A stretch of DNA of 22,711 nucleotides from CAYSLC01 sp964431545 (GTDB lineage: Bacteria > Desulfobacterota > Desulfobacteria > Desulfobacterales > JAABSP01): the NCBI GenBank assembly GCA_964431545.1, contig CAYSLC010000073.1:1-22711 (forward strand), read 5' to 3'. This document shows, piece after piece, positions 12,772-20,358 of the stretch. The number at the start of each line of letters is the position of its first letter. The first letter of the stretch is position 1. The position numbers and the translations under genes were made by a program. The notes beneath the pieces are model-generated. The model saw only the letters and a program-made list of their open reading frames with translations. It was not told where the DNA came from and searched no databases.

Positions 12772-14712
12772 ATGGGCAATGCAAACATTCTGGTGGTGGA
12801 GGACGACGGCGCCATTGTGGTGCGTCTCAAGCGGATGCTGATCCGGTGGGGCTACGGGTTCGCATCGGCGTCCTCCGGGGAAAAGGCCCTGGAGATGGCG
12901 GTCGCCCGGCCGCCGGACCTGGTCCTGATGGACATTTTTCTGGGCATGAAGGGGATGGACGGGGTGGAGGCGGCCCGGACGTTGAAAGACCGGTTCGGTA
13001 TCCCGGCCATCTACCTGACGGCCTACGCCGACGAGTCCCTGCTCCAGCGGGCCAAGGAAACCGAACCCTACGGCTACCTCGTCAAACCCATCCAGGAGCT
13101 GGAACTCCGGGCCATGCTGGAGATGGCCCTAGCCAAAAAAGCCCTCGACAACCGGGTGAAGGAGAGCGAAGAGCGGCTGCGGACGGCCCTGGACGCAGTC
13201 GGGGCGGGCGGCTGGCGGCTGGACGCCCGCTCGGGGGAACTGGACATGGACGACCGGTTCCGGGAGATGCTGGGATACGGCGAGGCCGACGCCCCGTCGG
13301 TGCTGGACGAAAGCCTTTGCCATCCCGACGACTGGCCGGCGGTGGCCGACCGCATGGCGGCCATCCGGCGGGGGGAGGCGGAGATCTTCAAAAGCGAACA
13401 CCGGATGCGGACGGCCGAAGGGGGATGGAAGTGGGTCAGCGCCTGGGCCAAGGCGTCGTTGAGGACCGCCGACTGGCGTCCGGAGAGGCTTTACGGCGCC
13501 GCCATCGACATCGACGACCGGAAGGCGGCGGAAGCGCGGCAGCGGAAACTCGAAGCGCAGCTCCGCCAGTCCCAGAAAATGGAGGCCGTGGGGCAACTGG
13601 CCGGGGGCGTGGCCCATGATTTCAACAATCTGCTCTACGTGATCATGGGCTACGGCGACATGATGCGGGACGGCATGCCGCCCGAGAGCCCCTTCCGCAA
13701 AAACATCGACGAGATCATGAAGGCCGCCGAACGGGCCAAGAACCTGGTGCGCCAGTTGCTGCTCTTCAGCCGGAAGGAATCCATGCAGCCCAGGCCCCTG
13801 GACCTCAACCGGCTCATCGCCGATCTCACCAAGATGCTCCGGCGGCTCATCGGGGAACACATCCGTCTCGACGTAACCCCCGGCGCCGATCTGAAGACGA
13901 TCCGCGCCGATCCCGGCCAGATCGAGCAGGTCGTCGTCAACCTCTGCGTCAACGCCCGGGACGCCATGCCGGACGGCGGCCGCATCGCCATGGAGACCGG
14001 CAACTGCACGCTGGAGGCAGCGTTGCGGGATCCCTACGGGTCGCCGAAAGCCGGGGAATTCGTCTGCCTGACCGTTTCCGACACCGGCGAAGGGATGTCC
14101 CCGGAAGTCCGGGAAAAGGTGTTCGAGCCCTTTTTCACCACCAAGGAGGTGGGCAAAGGCACGGGCCTGGGGCTGGCGGCGGCTTACGGCATCGTCAAAT
14201 CCCACGGCGGCGTGATCCGCGTCGCCAGCGAAACGGGCCAGGGGTCCGTCTTCAGGGTCTATCTGCCCGCAGTGCCGCAGGGCGCCCCGGATGGCGCGGC
14301 GCCGGAGGAGATCGCCGCTTCGGCCCTGGGCAAAGAAACGGTTCTGGTGGCCGAAGATGAGGCGTCCGTCCGGGATTTCACGGTTCAGCTCCTCCGGCGG
14401 TCGGGGTACCGCGTGATTTCGACCCGGGACGGCGGGGAGGCCGTCCGGGCCTTTGAGGAGGCCCCCGATGCCATCGATCTGGCGCTGCTGGACGTGGTCA
14501 TGCCCCATGTTTCCGGCCGGAAGGTTTATGAAGTGATCCGGGCCCGCCGGCCGGACTTGCCGGTGCTCTTCATCACCGGCTACAGCAAAGGCATGCTGCC
14601 CGACGAGGTGCGGCCGGGCCCGCGCCAGGATATGATCCAGAAGCCCATGCGGCCGGGGACCCTGCTGCGGAAGGTCCGCGACATGATCGACGGGCCGGCG
14701 GATGGGCGGTAG
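12772..14712 (+). CDS. Hybrid sensor histidine kinase (REC-PAS-HisKA-HATPase-REC)
   Basis: This 646-aa cytosolic protein has no signal peptide or membrane helix. Domain order: receiver 1 (about 4-120; D11/D12, phospho-acceptor D54 in LVLMDIF, K105), a PAS domain (about 132-255), a HisKA dimerisation helix with H282 in GVAHDFNNLL, HATPase_c (N394 in VNARDAM, D437-TGEG, GKGTGLGLA at 462-470) and receiver 2 (about 522-640; D574 in LALLDVV, K624). All catalytic residues are present. Start ATG 12772 is chosen because the receiver begins immediately (NILVVEDD); upstream in-frame codons add no conserved sequence. With receivers at both ends and no output domain it could pass phosphate to a histidine phosphotransfer protein, or receive it from the other kinases here. 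It ends 10 bp before the next kinase. Confidence 0.9.
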   Translation: MGNANILVVEDDGAIVVRLKRMLIRWGYGFASASSGEKALEMAVARPPDLVLMDIFLGMKGMDGVEAARTLKDRFGIPAIYLTAYADESLLQRAKETEPYGYLVKPIQELELRAMLEMALAKKALDNRVKESEERLRTALDAVGAGGWRLDARSGELDMDDRFREMLGYGEADAPSVLDESLCHPDDWPAVADRMAAIRRGEAEIFKSEHRMRTAEGGWKWVSAWAKASLRTADWRPERLYGAAIDIDDRKAAEARQRKLEAQLRQSQKMEAVGQLAGGVAHDFNNLLYVIMGYGDMMRDGMPPESPFRKNIDEIMKAAERAKNLVRQLLLFSRKESMQPRPLDLNRLIADLTKMLRRLIGEHIRLDVTPGADLKTIRADPGQIEQVVVNLCVNARDAMPDGGRIAMETGNCTLEAALRDPYGSPKAGEFVCLTVSDTGEGMSPEVREKVFEPFFTTKEVGKGTGLGLAAAYGIVKSHGGVIRVASETGQGSVFRVYLPAVPQGAPDGAAPEEIAASALGKETVLVAEDEASVRDFTVQLLRRSGYRVISTRDGGEAVRAFEEAPDAIDLALLDVVMPHVSGRKVYEVIRARRPDLPVLFITGYSKGMLPDEVRPGPRQDMIQKPMRPGTLLRKVRDMIDGPADGR

Positions 14713-14722
14713 GGGCTGCGGC

Positions 14723-17326
14723 ATGGGCGGATGGCGATTCAAAAAAATGAGGCCGCTCCGGAAAAGGGGCGCGGTCACCGGTCTGGGCCCCGTCCTGGCG
14801 ATGCTCTTCCTGGCCGGATGCTGGGCGTTCCCGCCGGCCGCGGCGGGGGCCGAAGCGCCCGAACCGGTGACCTTGCAGCTCAAGTGGCATCACCAGTTCC
14901 AGTTCGCCGGCTATTACGCGGCCAGGGAAAAGGGATATTACCGGGAAGCGGGCCTGTCGGTGGAACTGGTGGAGGGCGGGCCCTTCAATACCTACGAGTC
15001 GGTGCTCTCCGGCCGGGCCCAGTACGGCGTCTCCAACGCGGAGATCCTGCTCAGGCGGCTCAAGGGGGACCCGGTCACGGTTCTGGCGGTGATTTTCCAG
15101 CACTCGCCCCAGGCGTTCCTGGTGCGAAAACACGCGGGCATCGACAGCCCCCACGATCTCGCCGGCAAGCGGGTCTGGATGACCATGGAATCGCGGTCGG
15201 CCGAACTCCAGGCGATTCTGCTCAACGAGGGCGTCCCCCTGGCGGCGGTGGAGATGGTCGGCGACGCCGCCGCCTCCTATGACGACTTTCTGTACGACGA
15301 CCGCCTCGCCGCCGTCGGCGTCTACGTGACCAATGAACCGTTTTATCTGTTGCAGCGGTCCATCCCGGTTTCGTTTATCCTGCCCCGGATTTACGGGGTC
15401 GATTTCTACGGCGACTGTCTCTATACCTCGGAAACGGAGCTGGCGGATCATCCCGACCGCGTCCGGCGGTTCCGGGCCGCCAGCCTCCGGGGGTGGGAAT
15501 ACGCCATGGCCCATCCCGACGAGATCATTTCGCTCATCCGGGACGTTTACGGTGCGGAAAAATCGGCGGACCATCTCCGGTTCGAGGCCGAGAAGATGCG
15601 GGAGCTGATTCTGCCCCAACTGGTCCGGATCGGCCACATGAACCCCAACCGCTGGCGTCATATCGCCGACACCTACGTCCAGGTCGGGTTGGCCGACCCA
15701 GATTATTCCCTGGAGGGATTCCTCTACGATCCGCACCCCGAGCCCGATTACACATGGGCCTACTGGACCGCCGGCATTGCCGGCGGTCTGCTGTTGGTCA
15801 ACGGGGTCGCAGCCCTCGGGTTGATGCTGTTCAACCGGCGGTTGCGATCCGTGGTGCGGCGTCGGACCCTGGAACTGGCGACGCAGAACGACGCCCTGAC
15901 CGCGGAGATCGAAGCGAAAGAGAAGATGGAGGCGGACGTCCGGTTCCAGGCCCGCCTGCTGGACGCCGTCGGACAGGCGGTGATCGCCACCGATCCGGAA
16001 GGGACGGTCCTCTACGTCAACAAGGCGGCGGAAATTCTGTATGGATGGCCGCCCGGCGAGATGATGGGCCGCTCCATCTTTGATGCCACCACGCCCCGAA
16101 CGACCCGGGAACAGGCCGCCGACATCATGGCCCGGATCAAAAGAGGGGAAACCTGGGAAGGGGAATTCACCGTATGCCGGCGGGATGGAACCGCGTTTCC
16201 GGCCTTTGTGACGAACACGCCGGTGTTCGATGAAACCGGCGCGCTCAGGGCGATCATCGGCATCTCCACCGACATCTCCGAGCAACGGCGGGCCGCGGAC
16301 GACCTCCGGGCCAGCGAGGAGCGGTTCCGGCGGCAATTCGCGTTCTCGCCCGTTCCCACATTTATTTATCGCCACGATGGCGCACGGTTCGCCCTCATGG
16401 ACTACAACCGCGCGGTCGAAACGCTGACACGGGGGACCGCGGCGAATTTCATGGGCATGCGGGCCGATGAACTCTACCCGGACCGGCCCGATTTGATCGA
16501 AAAATTCGAGGGCTGCGTCGGTCGGGAAGACCCCGTCGTTTACGAGACGCCTTACCGCGCCCGGGGCACGGGCCTCGACCGGCACATCCTGTTCACCTTC
16601 GTCTGGGTGCCCCCGGATCTCGTCATGCTCCATGTGGAGGACATCACCGAGCGCCGACAGATGGAGGCGGACATCGCCGCCTCCCTGGCGGAAAAAGAGG
16701 TGTTGCTCCGGGAGGTCCACCACCGGGTGAAAAACAATCTGATGGTGGTCAATTCCCTTGTGGAGATGCAGGCCGAAGGGACCGCCGACCCGACGGCCCT
16801 GTCCCTGTTCCGGGACCTGCGCAACCGGATCCTGGCCATGACCATGGTGCATGAGACCCTGTACGATTCCGAAAACCTGGCGGAGATCGAATTCGGGGCT
16901 TATCTGGAGCGGCTCGTCATCGGCATCCGCCAGGGCTTTTCAAGCGGCCACGCCGCCGTGGCGGTGGACGTGGCGGCCGACGGCATCCGCCTGGACATCG
17001 AAAAGGCCATCCCCTGCGGGCTGATCGCGGCGGAACTGGTCACCAATGCGTTCAAATACGCGTTCCCGGAACCTCCGTCCGAGGCGGGCGAACCGCCGGA
17101 ATTAAGAGTTGAAATGCGGCGGGAAAATGATATGGATACGGATAAAGACGTATATGCCCTGACGGTTGCCGACAACGGCGCAGGGTTGCCGCCGGGCTTC
17201 GACATCCGGTGCGCCGACACCCTCGGCATGGAGCTGGTGCTGAGCTGGGCCGAACACCAGCTGGGCGGTACGTTGGATGTAGCCGGTCCGCCGGGAACCG
17301 CCTTTTTGGTTCGGTTCAATCTTTGA
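14723..17326 (+). CDS. Membrane sensor kinase: periplasmic NMT1/THI5 domain, two PAS, HWE/HisKA_2 kinase
   Basis: This protein of about 867 aa starts with a basic n-region and a hydrophobic signal (about 17-42). It contains FLAGC, which could be a lipobox, although a simple signal peptide or anchor is also possible. Residues 48-335 form a periplasmic THI5/NMT1-type binding domain (LQLKWHHQFQFAGYYAA, GGPFNTYESVLSGRAQYGV), related to pyrimidine and nitrate/sulfonate-binding proteins. A transmembrane helix follows (about 348-370), then PAS 1 (408-522), PAS 2 (532-645) and a HisKA_2 box with H666 (LLREVHHRVKNNL). HATPase_c has N775 in ELVTNAFKYAFP and DNGAG at 817-821. Start choice: ATG 14723, preceded by TAGGGGC, is favoured; ATG 14702 (overlapping the previous gene) and ATG 14747 are alternatives. 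The ligand is unknown. Its cognate regulator is not in the window. Confidence 0.88.
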   Translation: MGGWRFKKMRPLRKRGAVTGLGPVLAMLFLAGCWAFPPAAAGAEAPEPVTLQLKWHHQFQFAGYYAAREKGYYREAGLSVELVEGGPFNTYESVLSGRAQYGVSNAEILLRRLKGDPVTVLAVIFQHSPQAFLVRKHAGIDSPHDLAGKRVWMTMESRSAELQAILLNEGVPLAAVEMVGDAAASYDDFLYDDRLAAVGVYVTNEPFYLLQRSIPVSFILPRIYGVDFYGDCLYTSETELADHPDRVRRFRAASLRGWEYAMAHPDEIISLIRDVYGAEKSADHLRFEAEKMRELILPQLVRIGHMNPNRWRHIADTYVQVGLADPDYSLEGFLYDPHPEPDYTWAYWTAGIAGGLLLVNGVAALGLMLFNRRLRSVVRRRTLELATQNDALTAEIEAKEKMEADVRFQARLLDAVGQAVIATDPEGTVLYVNKAAEILYGWPPGEMMGRSIFDATTPRTTREQAADIMARIKRGETWEGEFTVCRRDGTAFPAFVTNTPVFDETGALRAIIGISTDISEQRRAADDLRASEERFRRQFAFSPVPTFIYRHDGARFALMDYNRAVETLTRGTAANFMGMRADELYPDRPDLIEKFEGCVGREDPVVYETPYRARGTGLDRHILFTFVWVPPDLVMLHVEDITERRQMEADIAASLAEKEVLLREVHHRVKNNLMVVNSLVEMQAEGTADPTALSLFRDLRNRILAMTMVHETLYDSENLAEIEFGAYLERLVIGIRQGFSSGHAAVAVDVAADGIRLDIEKAIPCGLIAAELVTNAFKYAFPEPPSEAGEPPELRVEMRRENDMDTDKDVYALTVADNGAGLPPGFDIRCADTLGMELVLSWAEHQLGGTLDVAGPPGTAFLVRFNL

Positions 17327-17339
17327 CCGGAAAACCGAT

Positions 17340-20243
17340 ATGACATCTAATAAAGCGCGGCAAACGGAAACCGATCGGTTCCCCATCGTCGGCATCGGCG
17401 CCTCGGCCGGAGGGCTGGAGGCGGTCGAAGGGTTCTTCGCGAACATGACCGACGTCCCCGACATGGCCTTCGTGATCGTCCAGCACATGGACCCGAGCCA
17501 CAAAAGCCTGATGGCGGAGCTGATGGCCAAGTACACCGACCTTCCCGTCGACGAAATCACCGACGGCGAAGCCGCCGCCCCCGGCCGCGTCTACCTGAAG
17601 CCGTCGGACCGGGACGTGGTCTTCCAGGACGGCCGGTTCTTCCTGATGGCGCCGTCCCGGTCGTCCGACCCCTGCCTGCCCATCGACATTTTATTCCGTT
17701 CCCTGGCCGAAGACCGGGGCGGCCGGGCCATCGGCATCGTCCTCTCGGGCACGGGTTCGGACGGCACCCTGGGGCTCAAGGCCATCAAGGGCGCCGGCGG
17801 CATGACCATGGCGCAGGAGGAAGGGCAGGCCGGCTACGCCGGCATGCCCCACAGCGCCATCGCCGCCGGGGCGGCGGACTTCGTCCTGCCGGTGGAGGCC
17901 ATGCCGGAACGGCTCAAGACCCTTGTCCGGCATCCGTACATCGACAGGCCCGAACCCGTGGAAGACGCGGAGGGCGATTTCGAAGCGGCCCTCCAGAAGA
18001 TCTTCTACACGCTGCGTTCGAAAATCGGCCAGGATTTTTCCGGGTACAAGGAATCCACCATCCGACGGCGGGTCGAACGCCGTATGGCGGTCCAGCGGAT
18101 CGAACGGCCGGACAAATACGTCCGGTTCCTCCGGGAATCCCCTGAAGAGGCCAAACGGCTGGCGCGGGACCTGTTGATCGGCGTGACCGCTTTTTTCCGT
18201 GATTTCGATGCCTTCCTGACCCTGAAGGAGAAGGTCCTACCGGGGTTGCTGGGCAACCGGTCCCCCAACGAGCCCCTGCGGATCTGGGTTCCGGGCTGCG
18301 CCACGGGCGAGGAGGCTTATTCCCTGGCCATGCTGTTCATGGAGTGCATGGAGCGGATGTCCCGGCACTGGGACCTCCAGATCTTCGCCTCGGACCTGGA
18401 CCCCGATGCCGTCGAATTCGCCCGGATCGCCGTCTACCCGGAAAGCATCGCGGCGGATGTCTCTCCGGAACGGCTGGACCGGTTTTTCATCCGCGAGGGC
18501 GGCGTTTACAAGCTGAAAAAGCAGGTGCGGGAGACGGTGATTTTCGCGGTCCAGAACCTGGTCAAGGACCCGCCGTTTTCCCGCCTGGATCTGGTGAGCT
18601 GCCGGAACCTGCTGATTTACCTCAAGCCCGAACTCCAGAAGAAGGTCCTCCACCTGTTCCACTATGTGTTGTCCGAAGGCGGCGTCCTGTTCCTGGGCAC
18701 TTCGGAGACCGTCGGCGAGTACACCGAACTCTTTGAAACCGTCGATTTGAAGGCGCGGATCTTCCGGCGCAAGAATTTCGTGCCCGAGAAATTCCTTGAT
18801 TTTCCGGCGGCGCCGTATTCCGGCGACCGCGGGAGGACCCCGGTTCATGAAGCGGGGCAAGCGTACCGGAATATCGACCTGCGGGGCGTGGTCGAGAAAA
18901 TCGTCCTGGAAGATTACGCCCCGCCCTGCGTCATCGTCGACGAGCTGGGGCAGGCGCGGTATTTCTTCGGCCGGACCGACCGGTTTCTCCAAACCCCCAG
19001 CGGGGAGCCGTCCCACGACATCCTCTCCATGGCCCGCCGAGGGCTGAAGGGGAAACTGCGGGCCGCCATGCGCGGGGCCGTCCGGAACCGGAAAATGGTC
19101 CGGAGCGACGGCGTCCGGGTCCGGCGGAACGGGTCCTACCGGATCGTCGATCTTCTGGCGCGGCCCCTGCCGTCGCCCCCGTTTTCGAACGGATCGGTGC
19201 TGGTGGTCTTCTACGACCGCACCGTGGCCGAAAAAGCGAAGGCGGAAAAATCCGGCAAGGATGCCGAACCCCTTGTCGAAAGCCTCGAACTGGAGCTGCA
19301 ATCGACCCGGGAGACGCTCCAGACCACCATCGAGGAACTGGAGACCTCCAACGAGGAACTCAAGTCCACCAACGAAGAACTCCAGTCGGTGAACGAGGAA
19401 CTCCAGAGCAGCAACGAGGAGCTGAAAACCTCCCGGGAAGAGCTGCAATCCACCAACGAAGAGCTGGCAACGGTCAACACCGAACTCCAGCGCAAGGTGG
19501 ACGAGCTGCAGCAGGCCAACAACGACATCAACAACCTCCTGGCCGGCACCGACATCGGCACCATATTCCTGGACACCGACCTGCGCATCAAACGGTTCAC
19601 CCCCTCGGTGATGTCGATCTTCAACCTCATCGAGGGGGACGTGGGCCGGCCCATCAGCGACATTACTTCCAACATCGCTTTTGAGGGGCTCCAGAAAGAG
19701 GCCGGGGCCGTGCTGGACACGCTGATTCCCAAGGAACTGGAGGTCCGGAGTACAGACGGCCGCTGGTTCATGATGCGGATCATCCCCTACCGGACGGTGG
19801 AAAACGTCATCGAAGGCGTGGTGACCACATTCGTGGATATCACCGAGCAGAAGCAATCCCAGGCGGAGGCGACCGCCGCCATCGAGGCCCGCCGCCGATT
19901 CGCCCGCTCGATCGTGGACGCCGTCCGGGAACCGATGCTCGTATTGGACGCCGACATGACGATCCGGTCCGCCAACGAGGCGTTTTACCGGTCGTATGGG
20001 GTCGACCCGGCGGAAACGGAAAACCGGAATCTCCGGGAGCTGGGCGGCGGATGGACCGACCCGGGGCTGATCGAGCGGCTCGATGCCGCCGTTTCCGAAA
20101 ACCGGACGTTCGACGATTACGCACTGGACCTGGAACCCCCCGGCGCCGGCCGGCGGAAAGTCCGCGTCAACGGACGCCGCATCGACCCCGGGCCGGACGG
20201 GGAACGGCTTGTTTTGCTGTCCCTGGAAGCGGTGGGGCGTTGA
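17340..20243 (+). CDS. CheB-CheR fusion protein with coiled coil and two PAS domains
   Basis: This 967-aa cytosolic protein has a CheB methylesterase domain (about 14-195) retaining S22 (GASAGG), H49 (IVQHMD) and D141 (GTGSDG). It lacks the receiver domain of classical CheB. A CheR methyltransferase follows (about 212-478), with SAM-binding GCATGEEAYSLAM (319-331) and CRNLLIYL. Next is a region of about 170 residues including a degenerate PAS-like part (519-628). A long coiled coil at 645-735 is built of a near-perfect 7-residue repeat (NEELxST/S). PAS domains lie at about 735-836 and 852-965. There is no kinase domain, which distinguishes it from longer family members. The start is ATG 17340, 13 bp after the previous stop, with a weak ribosome binding site. 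Such fusions usually sit beside HWE kinases and are thought to act on signalling proteins other than flagellar chemoreceptors; no MCP is encoded here. Confidence 0.9.
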   Translation: MTSNKARQTETDRFPIVGIGASAGGLEAVEGFFANMTDVPDMAFVIVQHMDPSHKSLMAELMAKYTDLPVDEITDGEAAAPGRVYLKPSDRDVVFQDGRFFLMAPSRSSDPCLPIDILFRSLAEDRGGRAIGIVLSGTGSDGTLGLKAIKGAGGMTMAQEEGQAGYAGMPHSAIAAGAADFVLPVEAMPERLKTLVRHPYIDRPEPVEDAEGDFEAALQKIFYTLRSKIGQDFSGYKESTIRRRVERRMAVQRIERPDKYVRFLRESPEEAKRLARDLLIGVTAFFRDFDAFLTLKEKVLPGLLGNRSPNEPLRIWVPGCATGEEAYSLAMLFMECMERMSRHWDLQIFASDLDPDAVEFARIAVYPESIAADVSPERLDRFFIREGGVYKLKKQVRETVIFAVQNLVKDPPFSRLDLVSCRNLLIYLKPELQKKVLHLFHYVLSEGGVLFLGTSETVGEYTELFETVDLKARIFRRKNFVPEKFLDFPAAPYSGDRGRTPVHEAGQAYRNIDLRGVVEKIVLEDYAPPCVIVDELGQARYFFGRTDRFLQTPSGEPSHDILSMARRGLKGKLRAAMRGAVRNRKMVRSDGVRVRRNGSYRIVDLLARPLPSPPFSNGSVLVVFYDRTVAEKAKAEKSGKDAEPLVESLELELQSTRETLQTTIEELETSNEELKSTNEELQSVNEELQSSNEELKTSREELQSTNEELATVNTELQRKVDELQQANNDINNLLAGTDIGTIFLDTDLRIKRFTPSVMSIFNLIEGDVGRPISDITSNIAFEGLQKEAGAVLDTLIPKELEVRSTDGRWFMMRIIPYRTVENVIEGVVTTFVDITEQKQSQAEATAAIEARRRFARSIVDAVREPMLVLDADMTIRSANEAFYRSYGVDPAETENRNLRELGGGWTDPGLIERLDAAVSENRTFDDYALDLEPPGAGRRKVRVNGRRIDPGPDGERLVLLSLEAVGR

Positions 20244-20358
20244 GCGCCGGGCCGGAAAACCGGCGATTTCAGGGGAGACAACGAACGAAGATCCGCCTTC
20301 CGGATATGGGAGAAAGGCGACCATTTGACCATACCGCTTCCGGCGGAAGGAACCCACC

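Noticed and set aside
14573..16852. Long minus-strand open frame of 759 codons opposite the THI5 kinase
   Set aside because: Antisense artefact of GC-rich codon use; low-complexity G/R/H/P composition and no domains.
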